Position numbers and translations under genes: made by a program. From a bacterium (GTDB lineage: Bacteria > Bacillota_A > Clostridia > Lachnospirales > Lachnospiraceae): 64,000 nt of DNA. The stretch covers positions 108,995 through 172,994 of the forward strand of contig SFQZ01000001.1 in the NCBI GenBank assembly GCA_004562915.1, given 5' to 3'. A model generated the notes under the pieces. That model ran no database searches, had not been told where the DNA came from, and saw only the letters and a list, made by a program, of their open reading frames with translations. Shown here piece after piece: positions 27,905-35,968 of this stretch. The stretch's first letter is position 1; the number at the start of each line of letters is the position of its first letter.

Positions 27905-28969
27905 ATGAAACATATCGTTCTTACCGGTGGTGGTACTGCCGGTCACGTTACTCCAAATATCGCTATGATTCCCGCTCTGAAAGAAAAGGGATTTAAGATT
28001 TCCTATATCGGTTCTTATGACGGAATTGAGAAGAAGCTGATTGAAGAAATGGGGATTCCTTATTATGGTATCTCTTCGGGTAAACTGCGACGTTATTTTG
28101 ATGTGAAAAATTTTTCAGATCCGTTTAAAGTACTGAAGGGATATCAGGAAGCTAAGAAATTATTAAAAACATTAAAACCTGATGTTGTATTTTCCAAAGG
28201 TGGTTTTGTCACTGTACCTGTGGTGATTGCAGCAAAACACAGAAAAATTCCTGCAATCATTCACGAATCCGATATGACACCGGGTCTTGCAAATAAGCTG
28301 TGTATCCCTTCTGCTGTAAAGGTATGCTGTAACTTCCCGGAAACAGTAGATAAACTCCCTGCAGACAAGGCTGTTCTCACCGGTACTCCAATCCGTCAGG
28401 AACTTATGAGCGGAGACAAACAGAAGGCACTTACATTTACTGGACTTCCCGGAGACAAACCTGTTCTTATGATCATCGGCGGAAGTCTGGGATCCGTTGC
28501 AGTCAATACTGCTGTTCGCCAGATTCTTCCTGACCTTTTGAAAGACTTCGAAGTAATCCACCTCTGTGGTAAAGGGAAACTGGATGATTCACTAAACGGT
28601 ACGAAAGGTTATGTTCAGTATGAATATATCAAGAATGAGCTTTCCGACCTGTTCGCACTGGCAGATCTGGTAATTTCAAGGGCCGGTGCCAATGCGATCT
28701 GCGAAATCAGTGCACTAAAAAAACCAAATCTTTTGATCCCTCTGTCTGCCAATGCAAGCCGTGGAGACCAGATACTGAATGCCCATTCCTTTGAACGTCT
28801 TGGTTATAGTAAAGTACTTGAAGAAGAAGAGCTTACAGATGAATCACTGCTTGCCTCTATTCAGGATCTGTATCAAAACCGAGAATCCTATATTCAGGCC
28901 ATGAGTCAAAGCAATCAAATGGACTCCATAGGCCGTATTGTACAAATGATCTGTGAATATGCAAAATAA
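27905..28969 (+). CDS. murG: UDP-GlcNAc:undecaprenyl-PP-MurNAc-pentapeptide GlcNAc transferase
   Basis: 354 residues, standard for MurG, which makes lipid II from lipid I on the inner face of the membrane. Motifs: GGGTAGHVTPN (about 8-18), HESDMTPGLANKL, GGSLGSVAVN and the C-terminal SRAGANAICEISALKKP. It stands alone rather than in a division cluster. The ATG at 27905 is chosen over an upstream one because of AGGAGG and the fit to the family N-terminus (MKHIVLTGGG). Confidence 0.93.
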   Translation: MKHIVLTGGGTAGHVTPNIAMIPALKEKGFKISYIGSYDGIEKKLIEEMGIPYYGISSGKLRRYFDVKNFSDPFKVLKGYQEAKKLLKTLKPDVVFSKGGFVTVPVVIAAKHRKIPAIIHESDMTPGLANKLCIPSAVKVCCNFPETVDKLPADKAVLTGTPIRQELMSGDKQKALTFTGLPGDKPVLMIIGGSLGSVAVNTAVRQILPDLLKDFEVIHLCGKGKLDDSLNGTKGYVQYEYIKNELSDLFALADLVISRAGANAICEISALKKPNLLIPLSANASRGDQILNAHSFERLGYSKVLEEEELTDESLLASIQDLYQNRESYIQAMSQSNQMDSIGRIVQMICEYAK

Positions 28970-28976
28970 AGCCTCG

Positions 28977-29012
28977 AAAGGATGCTGTATTATACTGCAG
29001 CATCCTTTCTTT
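28977..29012 (+). terminator. Intrinsic terminator of murG
   Basis: Arms AAAGGATGCTG (28977-28987) and CAGCATCCTTT (28998-29008), then CTTTTG. Confidence 0.88.
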
Positions 29013-29058
29013 TGTTCAATCACGCTTTTTTCTGATACAACATTTTTCGTTTTTTCTC

Positions 29059-29475
29059 TTAATGTTCAAGCTCTGCTTTTACTTTCGCTACTACCTCATC
29101 TCTCACTTCATCCGTAAGTGTTCCCGGAGTCCATGTAACACCGGCACCATCTCCCTTATATCGTGGAATCAGATGCATATGGAAATGAAAAACAGTTTGT
29201 CCTGCCGCTTCTCCGTTATTCTGAACCAAATTAAATCCATCACATCCAAGCGCTTTCGTCATAGCAGAAGCCATTCTCTTTGCAAGCTTTATGACTTTTT
29301 CTGCCAATTCATCCGGTATCTCATAAATATTTGCATAATGTTCTTTTGGAAGAATCAATGCATGACCTTTACTAGCCGGACCCAGATCAAGAATTACACG
29401 AAAGTCTTCATCTTCATACAGTGTAGCCGACGGAATCTCACCGCTGGCAATTTTACAAAAAATACAAGTGTCCAT
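29059..29475 (-). CDS. HIT-family nucleotide hydrolase/transferase
   Basis: 138 residues, a single histidine-triad domain. Metal-type N-terminus CIFCKIASGEIPS, and the catalytic triad HFHMHLIPRY near residue 97-106. HIT proteins of this Hint/YcfF group cleave nucleoside phosphoramidates and similar adducts. The start MDTCIFC is set by GGAGG five bases upstream; an in-frame ATG four codons earlier has no good site. Confidence 0.92.
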   Translation of the reverse strand: MDTCIFCKIASGEIPSATLYEDEDFRVILDLGPASKGHALILPKEHYANIYEIPDELAEKVIKLAKRMASAMTKALGCDGFNLVQNNGEAAGQTVFHFHMHLIPRYKGDGAGVTWTPGTLTDEVRDEVVAKVKAELEH

Positions 29476-29595
29476 TTCTACCTCCATAATCTCCCAACTT
29501 ATCGTCGGGTTACGTCGTTTGATTTTTGTTGTCGCCCTCTTTTTTCAATGATAGACTTATCACTGAATTTTATAAAGAAAAGAGGTGCATTCTTT

Positions 29596-30330
29596 ATGTT
29601 ATCCCCAATGGAAAAACATCAATTAAAACAATATTGTGAAAATGATCCCACATTAAATCTCCTGATTCATCGCCTGGAAGAATCTCATCGTATGGATCTT
29701 TCACGTATTTCCCACGAAATTCGTAATCCCGTCACTCTCATCAACAGTTTCCTTCAGCTTACCTTATCACATCATCCGGAAGTTACTTCTTTTGACACAT
29801 GGAAACCTATTATAGAAAATATGGAATATTTAAAGCAACTGCTCAGTGAACTGTCCGATTATAATAATTCCATGGTCCTTCATAAAGAACAGTTTTCTCT
29901 TTCTTCCTTTTTATCTTCATTGATTCAGGAATGTGAAACTGTATTTCCACTTTTGAAAGTATCTTTTCAGAAAAAAACTGCTGTACCTCCTGCCTGTTTC
30001 GATAAAACGAAACTACGGGCTGCCATACTAAATCTGATCCGCAATGCCTCCGAAGCACTTGAAAATCAACCGAATGGTGAAATCATTGTTTCTCTTTCCT
30101 TTGACGGCGATACTTTCCATATCTGCGTCGAAAATAATGGTCCTGAAATACCTTCTGAATATCTTTCAAACCTATTTGAACCATTTATCACACACAAAAA
30201 GGACGGAACAGGTCTGGGGTTAGCAATTGTCCATAATATCGTACAGGCACATGAGGGTTCTATAAACGTCACCTCTTCTTCCGAAAAGACCAGCTTTATT
30301 CTTCATCTTCCACTTTCTTATGAGACGTAA
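29596..30330 (+). CDS. Small cytosolic histidine kinase
   Basis: 244 residues without membrane or PAS domain. HisKA phospho-acceptor in SRISHEIRNPVTLINS (about 36-51). HATPase with N-box LRAAILNLIRNASEALEN and G-box DGTGLGLAIVHNIVQAHEGS, ending at the domain edge. It resembles the NtrB/sporulation-kinase type. No response regulator or sensor gene is adjacent, so partner and input are unknown; it may enter a phosphorelay. An AGAGGTG site precedes the ATG. Its stop overlaps the convergent rhomboid gene by 13 bases. Confidence 0.88.
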   Translation: MLSPMEKHQLKQYCENDPTLNLLIHRLEESHRMDLSRISHEIRNPVTLINSFLQLTLSHHPEVTSFDTWKPIIENMEYLKQLLSELSDYNNSMVLHKEQFSLSSFLSSLIQECETVFPLLKVSFQKKTAVPPACFDKTKLRAAILNLIRNASEALENQPNGEIIVSLSFDGDTFHICVENNGPEIPSEYLSNLFEPFITHKKDGTGLGLAIVHNIVQAHEGSINVTSSSEKTSFILHLPLSYET

Positions 30331-30968
30331 AACTGTTCCTGCGGATTTTTCCTTCTATACACCAGAAAGGTAAGGAAAATTCCGCCCAAAAGTCCTCCCA
30401 CATGTGCAGCATTATCTATCCCGGTCGACTGAAAACCATGATATATACTTAGAAAGATTACAAATACCAGTCGGGAAAGTGTCAGATTTTTCACCCTTCC
30501 CCGCTGCTTTAAGAGTATCACAAAAATTCCGCCGATCACGGCGAATACTGCACCGGAAGCACCTGCGCTCACTGCCATCTCACCGGAACGACAATCCATA
30601 AGCAGAGATATTATATTTCCTGCCAGCCCCCCACCCAGATAAATCAGGAGATATCTCCATTTACCCGCCAATTCTTCCAGCATATCACCTAAAAACAAAA
30701 GCAAAACCATATTATTCAAAAGATGGTAGACCCCAAAGTGTAAAAACATACTGGTAAAAAGACGGTACCACTGTCCCTCTAAAATCCATGGTGTGTAAGC
30801 CGCACCACATTTCAGCATAAATGTAACATTTTCCGTATCATCAATGATTTCTGTCAACACAAAAATCAGAATATTTACTCCTACGATCAGAAGATTCATC
30901 CAGTTTATGGGACCCTGAAAGATACGTTCCAAAGCATCTGGTGTATCATTTCCATACGTTTCCTGCAT
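30318..30968 (-). CDS. Rhomboid-family intramembrane serine protease
   Basis: 216 residues with six or so membrane helices. The catalytic serine is in GASGAVFAVIGG (about 137-148) and the catalytic histidine in AAHVGGLLGG near residue 190. The L1-loop region has WYRLFTSMFLHFGVYHLLNN, the usual signature. It would cleave membrane proteins within the bilayer; substrates unknown. AAAGGAG precedes the start. Confidence 0.92.
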   Translation of the reverse strand: MQETYGNDTPDALERIFQGPINWMNLLIVGVNILIFVLTEIIDDTENVTFMLKCGAAYTPWILEGQWYRLFTSMFLHFGVYHLLNNMVLLLFLGDMLEELAGKWRYLLIYLGGGLAGNIISLLMDCRSGEMAVSAGASGAVFAVIGGIFVILLKQRGRVKNLTLSRLVFVIFLSIYHGFQSTGIDNAAHVGGLLGGIFLTFLVYRRKNPQEQFYVS

Positions 30969-31076
30969 TGTTCCACTCCTTTTACCATATTTATCCCCTA
31001 TTATAAAACACTCAGATTCTCTTTACAAGAAGTGTGGAACATTATTATACCGCACTTTTATCATACTGGAATCATT

Positions 31077-32429
31077 TCAAGTACGTCTCAGTATATAAGT
31101 CAGATCTGCGAAACGGATCTCATCTCCTTCTTTAATTTCTATCTCCTTCTCACCCTGAACTTCCTGCCCGTTGACCCATGTTCCATTTTTAGAATTCAGA
31201 TCCCGAAGATAGCACTTGTCTTCATCCATCCGGATTCTCGCATGGAGACGGCTGACAGCACCGGAGGGCAATACAATATCTGCCATTTCTTTTAATTTCC
31301 CGATAAAACAGATCTCTCTTTTTTCCAATCGAATACATTGACCTTTATTTGGATATTTTTCTTCCAATATAAACACACCTTTTTCTCTTGACTGATCCAA
31401 TACTTGTGTCAGGCAGTCATCCTGCCCATACTCTACAACCTTTTCTTTTTTTTCACATTCTTCCGGTTCAAATCCCATAAACAGTTCTTTTTTCTGATTT
31501 TCCCTTTCATCCTGTTGTCCGCCCGGATTTCCCCCTTTGCGCTCTCGCCACGTGTAAAAAAACGTCATTATCAGAAAGAGGATTCCAATTGCTCCCCATA
31601 TCCATAAATATACCCTATAATTTCTCCACAAATACCATCCGGTCAATCCAAACAAAAAAACACCTACCGTTCCCGTTGTTACCAAAAACGGATGTGAATG
31701 GTCTTCCTGCTTTTCTTCTTCATCCTGAAAAAAAGCATTAAGAGCAGCTTCATGTTTCTTTTGCTCTAACCATCTGCTTTCTTTTTCTTCCTGACTTTCT
31801 TTTTCCGTCAAATCAATCCGTAAACTATTTTCTCTATCATCATCGGCATCTTCTTCTATGCACTGCAGCCCATCTTTTCTATCCTCTTTCTGATATATTT
31901 CCAATTGTTCTCTGAGTCCATCTAACGAAAATGATTCCCTTACAGCATATTGATAAAATCCATATCCGACCATCACCCCTTTCTGGCTTTGATGATCAAT
32001 ACAGGGCAAAAGTCCTTCCATCAGTTCCCTGAAGCTATTTTCCAGATTCCATACCTCACAAGGTACACAACAAAAATTCACTTCCTGCATCTGTGCATCC
32101 AGAAAAATATATTCCATGTTGAGGCATAAAGAATTTCCATCCAGAAGATATTCTTCCATTGCCGATAAAACCCGAATCAGACTACAGATTAATACCAAAA
32201 AATCTTCTCCTGTCATCTTTCTGCATTGACATCTTTCTGCCAAAGAAATTTTTGATGTAATATCGTAGTAAAACAGGACATCACCATTCATTCTTCTGAA
32301 GCTGCAGGGCAACAATCCTGAGATTTTATTTTCCGTTATCATCCGAAGGGGATATCTGTTTTCTGTTTCTTCTTTCATTTTCAGCACCAGATAACTATTC
32401 TGAAGATCCCGCCTGTATTCCGCATCCAA
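31077..32429 (-). CDS. FHA-domain protein with DUF6382 N-terminus
   Basis: 450 residues. N-terminal DUF6382-like domain (about 1-180), an acidic linker, two adjacent membrane segments (about 250-290), another acidic linker and a C-terminal FHA domain (about 360-450: ISRLHARIRMDED-type motif VSRLHARIRM, then LRDLNSKNGTWVNG). FHA domains bind phosphothreonine, so this links the Tad pilus locus to Ser/Thr kinase signalling. Last gene of the leftward locus. The likely start is TTG after AAAGGAG. DUF6382-FHA proteins are common at the end of clostridial Tad clusters. Confidence 0.85.
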   Translation of the reverse strand: MDAEYRRDLQNSYLVLKMKEETENRYPLRMITENKISGLLPCSFRRMNGDVLFYYDITSKISLAERCQCRKMTGEDFLVLICSLIRVLSAMEEYLLDGNSLCLNMEYIFLDAQMQEVNFCCVPCEVWNLENSFRELMEGLLPCIDHQSQKGVMVGYGFYQYAVRESFSLDGLREQLEIYQKEDRKDGLQCIEEDADDDRENSLRIDLTEKESQEEKESRWLEQKKHEAALNAFFQDEEEKQEDHSHPFLVTTGTVGVFLFGLTGWYLWRNYRVYLWIWGAIGILFLIMTFFYTWRERKGGNPGGQQDERENQKKELFMGFEPEECEKKEKVVEYGQDDCLTQVLDQSREKGVFILEEKYPNKGQCIRLEKREICFIGKLKEMADIVLPSGAVSRLHARIRMDEDKCYLRDLNSKNGTWVNGQEVQGEKEIEIKEGDEIRFADLTYILRRT

Positions 32430-32445
32430 ACTTGTTCATCTCCTT

Positions 32446-32889
32446 TCATTCTATCAAAGCTGCCGCCTTACGAATAAATTTTACTGGTCGTACAATCTTT
32501 TGGGAGACAGATATCTTCATGTTAATTCCCTTTCTTCCCCATACCGGTGTGGAGCCTGCTATTTCTATCTGAACTCGATCCGTGCTGCCTCCGACCGAAG
32601 AAGAAAACTCCTCCGGAACCGGATAACACTCTTTTCTCAGAATATTCCATCGTTCCTCAGCTTTTTCTGTCCCGGAAGCTTTTTTTAATATTCCCTGTGT
32701 ACTACCTGCAAGCACCGTCTCACAGGCAGCCTGTGTATACCAGCATCTCTGATAAACAAAAATACTAAGAGAAATCATAATTCCTGCTGCCATTACAACC
32801 ATGGGAATCAGAAAAGATGCTTCTACCGTCATCATTCCTCTCATTTTTAATGATATCCTTCTTTTTATTCTTTCTTTTATGTAAACCAT
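32446..32889 (-). CDS. TadE-family pseudopilin
   Basis: 147 residues. A short basic N-terminus leads to MRGMMTVEASFLIPMVVMAA, the TadE-type hydrophobic helix with the conserved M-T-V-E-A, then a soluble domain. The ATG at 32889 overlaps the prepilin peptidase stop and has a GGAG site. The open frame extends further upstream only because it shadows the peptidase gene. TadE-like pseudopilins are processed by the prepilin peptidase and join the pilus machinery. Confidence 0.85.
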   Translation of the reverse strand: MVYIKERIKRRISLKMRGMMTVEASFLIPMVVMAAGIMISLSIFVYQRCWYTQAACETVLAGSTQGILKKASGTEKAEERWNILRKECYPVPEEFSSSVGGSTDRVQIEIAGSTPVWGRKGINMKISVSQKIVRPVKFIRKAAALIE

Positions 32890-33287
32890 TTTCCATACTC
32901 CTCCATAAGGTATCCTGCCAGTAAAAACGGAACAAACGGCATTTCTGTTTCCTTTTTTCTTTCTCTTAACCACAAAAAAATTCCGGCAGCACCCGCTAAC
33001 AGGAAACCATTCATCAGAATATTCCATACCTTTTCTATTCCCATGACCCATCCCAGAGCACCTATTACAATGCCATCGCCTCTTCCAAGACTTCTCTTTT
33101 TCCAAAGTGACACTCCAAAAAAGAAAATACCCGGAACCATTCCCGACCAATATATGATTTCTCCTCTGAATAATTTTAAAGTCCAGACAAGCAAAATAAA
33201 AAACAAGGTATATCTGGTATCGATTTCCTTTGTTTTCCAGTCTGTCCATGCATTGATTCCCAGATATATTGCTGTCAGATATCTCAT
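32877..33287 (-). CDS. Prepilin peptidase, second copy
   Basis: 136 residues, short A24-type aspartic prepilin peptidase. The two catalytic Asp residues are in AWTDWKTKEIDTRY (about 10-23) and GRGDGIVIGALGW (about 67-79). Membrane segments make up the rest. Start overlaps the previous gene's stop (ATGA) and has AAGGAGG. It sits beside the two TadE-like genes, while another copy heads the locus. Confidence 0.85.
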   Translation of the reverse strand: MRYLTAIYLGINAWTDWKTKEIDTRYTLFFILLVWTLKLFRGEIIYWSGMVPGIFFFGVSLWKKRSLGRGDGIVIGALGWVMGIEKVWNILMNGFLLAGAAGIFLWLRERKKETEMPFVPFLLAGYLMEEYGKWFT

Positions 33288-34225
33288 GAAACCTCCTTTG
33301 CCATACATCGCTGACACTGATGAACTCCCTCTGTCTCTGATTTTCTTACCAAACGGACGGTTCTTTTCAAACCGCTGCATTCTTCCTGCATATGATAACA
33401 ATCTCCTTTTTCAGTATAATACACGGTTATATTTCCCGAAGAAGTAATACCACACTTCTCACACAGATGATACTTGCTTCCGTAAGCATTTCGAAGACTA
33501 TCCATATAATTCAGCACGTTCTGATGAACTGCCAGATCCAGATGTGAGCACGATGATGTCGTATGATATACACTCTCGTATTCCGATACATATACCATTT
33601 CTTCCCATGAACTATCCGCTATTCCTGCCTTATCATCTGTACCTTTTCCCACCCAGCTGTCAACCTGACTTTCATTATAAAAATACAGTTTCGGTAATGG
33701 AAGAATACTCAATGGAATTCGGTACTCTATCCGGGCACGCAGCTTTACTGTATGATTTTCATATACAGAATCGGATGTCGATACTTTCACATAGTCTCCC
33801 AGATCCGGTATTCTTGTTTTTGCATATATCGCACAAACAAAAGACGAAATCATACCTGCCGGAGAATCTTGTCCTTTTTCAGAGGCATATGCATAAGTCC
33901 CCAGTTCTAAAGCACTTTGATGAAGGGAGTTTTTTACCAATGCCTGAACTCTGTAAATATCAAGAACGCTCAGCAAAGTGCTGACCGTAAGCAAAAATAT
34001 CGGTACGGTAACGGCTGCCTCTGCTGTCATAGAACCTGAAAACTTTCCTTTATTCAAAATCCGGAAGAATACCCTGCGGATTCCGGTATAAAACGAATAT
34101 ATGGGGGAATGATTCGTTTTCTCTGCCTGAAGAGAACGTTGTTTTTGTTTTCCTTCCTCCGAAGGGCATTCTTCCAGACTCTGATTTTGTTTTTTCTCAT
34201 TTTTTCTTCTACATTTCATATCCAT
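33284..34225 (-). CDS. TadE-like protein with doubled YH-C/CxxC module
   Basis: 313 residues. Cytosolic basic N-terminus (about 1-55), then the pseudopilin-type helix with GSMTAEAAVTVPIFLLTV (about 64-81), then an extracytoplasmic domain. The last 100 residues hold two similar units. One has VYHTTSSCSHL followed by YHLCEKCG, the other DCYHMQEECSGL followed by HQCQRCM. Each looks like a small metal-binding module of the YH-x(n)-C ... CxxC type. The start was placed at the ATG overlapping the DUF5702 stop; its ribosome site is weak (AGAGAG), so translational coupling is likely. Confidence 0.75.
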   Translation of the reverse strand: MDMKCRRKNEKKQNQSLEECPSEEGKQKQRSLQAEKTNHSPIYSFYTGIRRVFFRILNKGKFSGSMTAEAAVTVPIFLLTVSTLLSVLDIYRVQALVKNSLHQSALELGTYAYASEKGQDSPAGMISSFVCAIYAKTRIPDLGDYVKVSTSDSVYENHTVKLRARIEYRIPLSILPLPKLYFYNESQVDSWVGKGTDDKAGIADSSWEEMVYVSEYESVYHTTSSCSHLDLAVHQNVLNYMDSLRNAYGSKYHLCEKCGITSSGNITVYYTEKGDCYHMQEECSGLKRTVRLVRKSETEGVHQCQRCMAKEVS

Positions 34226-35693
34226 AATCTCTCTGAATCGTAAAATGATATCCACGGCACACCGCTCCCATTTCAACCTTTAAATAACTTACACACAAAT
34301 CCATCCTGAAATTTTCTTTTCCCTTAATGCTTCTCATAGACTGTTCCACCACATCCATAGTTCTGAGAACCTGTTGTTCTGATTTTCCCAAACTTAACAA
34401 AATTCGAAGATACTCTTTATACGACAAACCGTTTTCTTGTTTTACCTGTTGTTCTTTTACAATCCGGGGAAGATTTCCCAGATTTTCCAGCGACAAATTC
34501 CAACTTTCTGCTGTCTTAACCAACGGTATTTTTCCTCCCGCCAAAAGTTGTCTTACATCAAGAACACTTTCTCCAAAAGCCCATACAGCTTCCAGTGCCA
34601 GACTGACCACACTTTCCAGAGCAGGAATTCCCGTTACTGCACAAATAGCCAATGCCATTTCATGAATTTGTGCCTGACAGACCGGATTTTTCAGCAAATA
34701 AACCATATTTGCCGCCTCCCGCATTGTCAGTAGTCTGGTTATCACCGCTTTTAAATTATCCTGATCTGTATTCTTTCCTGCTATCACATATTCTAGCTGA
34801 TACGAAATACCTCCCGTTTCTTCCTTTTCTCCATAACAGTTCAAATGTTTTATCATATATTCCTGAAATATCAAATTTCCGGTCACTGTATCAGGATTTT
34901 CACCAAAGTACATGATTCCCATTCCTTTTTCACAGGTTTTCAGGCTCATTTTTCCCTGAGCATCAAAAGTTTTTTGTGATACCTGTGTGTTTGCGGGCAA
35001 AACCAACGCTAAAATTCCTCTTTTCTGTAATTCCCTGACCACCTCGATAGGATTCACAAACTCTTCTCCGGAGGTTGCCAGGCTCTCTGTCTGAATCTCT
35101 GTTTGATCTACTTGTTCTGCTGACTGCATTTTCACCTGCGCTTTTGCCTGCTCATAGGATTCCTGCGCTTTTTTCACCTGTTCTATATTTCCCTCTTCTT
35201 CCTGAGAACGAATGATCTGTCCCTGTATATCTGCTTTTTTCAAAAGAAGCTGTATCCCCTGAATTCCGGCTGTATCTTTCATATAATCGATTGCCTGTAT
35301 CTTGAACGCTCTTCCCTGTTGGTCGGATGCCAGTGTGATACCTGTCACCGCTCCGGACTCTTTCGAACATCTCCACAGATTTTCCCCACGAATACCCGTA
35401 AAACTATTTTCCGGATTGCAGCTTCTTATCATACTGTCTTCCACTTTCTGATACATGCGTCCCGGCTGCAATGCTCCTGTACCATATCCCCCGTCCAGAA
35501 AGAATACATGATATTTTTCAAACAATTCCCGATCATAACCGGCAAATACGGAATATAAGCCTTCCTCAACTCCAGCTTCTGCCTGAACTTTTCCGCCCGC
35601 TGTCTGTACTGAGCGAAACATTACTTGGATCAGTACTAGCAGCACTGCCATAAACAGGCTGGAAAATACGGTTACACTGCCTTTTTTCTTCAA
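34209..35693 (-). CDS. DUF5702 Tad-locus protein
   Basis: 494 residues. N-terminal membrane helix in the TadG style (KKKGSVTVFSSLFMAVLLVL, about 2-21), followed by a large extracytoplasmic domain with EAGVEEGLYSVFAGYDRELF, typical of DUF5702. Such proteins are found with Tad pilins in Firmicutes and are thought to be exported like minor pilins. A TTG start is proposed because GGAG lies at the right distance; a GTG three codons upstream is too close to the site. Overlaps the next gene by 17 bases. Confidence 0.82.
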   Translation of the reverse strand: MKKKGSVTVFSSLFMAVLLVLIQVMFRSVQTAGGKVQAEAGVEEGLYSVFAGYDRELFEKYHVFFLDGGYGTGALQPGRMYQKVEDSMIRSCNPENSFTGIRGENLWRCSKESGAVTGITLASDQQGRAFKIQAIDYMKDTAGIQGIQLLLKKADIQGQIIRSQEEEGNIEQVKKAQESYEQAKAQVKMQSAEQVDQTEIQTESLATSGEEFVNPIEVVRELQKRGILALVLPANTQVSQKTFDAQGKMSLKTCEKGMGIMYFGENPDTVTGNLIFQEYMIKHLNCYGEKEETGGISYQLEYVIAGKNTDQDNLKAVITRLLTMREAANMVYLLKNPVCQAQIHEMALAICAVTGIPALESVVSLALEAVWAFGESVLDVRQLLAGGKIPLVKTAESWNLSLENLGNLPRIVKEQQVKQENGLSYKEYLRILLSLGKSEQQVLRTMDVVEQSMRSIKGKENFRMDLCVSYLKVEMGAVCRGYHFTIQRDYGYEM

Positions 35694-35741
35694 AGGATAC
35701 ACTCCTTTCTTTTTGCATTTGATGGAATAAATCAGATGTAG

Positions 35742-35909
35742 CTAGATACTGTTACTTTGATTTGTAATCTTGGATAGAATGTTATTTACCAGACTGACCA
35801 GCTGTTTTTTAAAGATCATCACAAGACCCACAAGGACCACAATAATAAGTATAATTTCTACCGTCCCCAGTGCATCTTCTTCTGTTAAAAAACGTTTCCA
35901 TAATCCCAT
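35742..35909 (-). CDS. Flp1-type major pilin
   Basis: 55-residue prepilin: short charged leader (MGLWKRFLTEEDALG), then TVEIILIIVVLVGLVMIF as the hydrophobic assembly helix and a short polar tail. This is the type IVb/Flp1 pattern; the conserved Gly before TVE is the likely processing site. GGAGGTGAGG precedes the ATG. It is the structural subunit of the Tad pilus and lies between TadC and the minor pilins. Confidence 0.85.
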   Translation of the reverse strand: MGLWKRFLTEEDALGTVEIILIIVVLVGLVMIFKKQLVSLVNNILSKITNQSNSI

Positions 35910-35968
35910 TGTCCTCACCTCCTTTCTGGCATAACCTGGATTTCTAATCATTTAAAATCTGCGCATGC

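Noticed and set aside
29062..29595. Upstream extension of the small histidine kinase
   Set aside because: The extension is antisense to the HIT gene and has no kinase-like sequence; AGAGGTG and ATG at 29596 give a normal start.
32890..33249. Upstream extension of the TadE gene frame
   Set aside because: It shadows the prepilin peptidase gene in another frame; the ATG at 32889 has a ribosome site and gives the proper TadE N-terminus.
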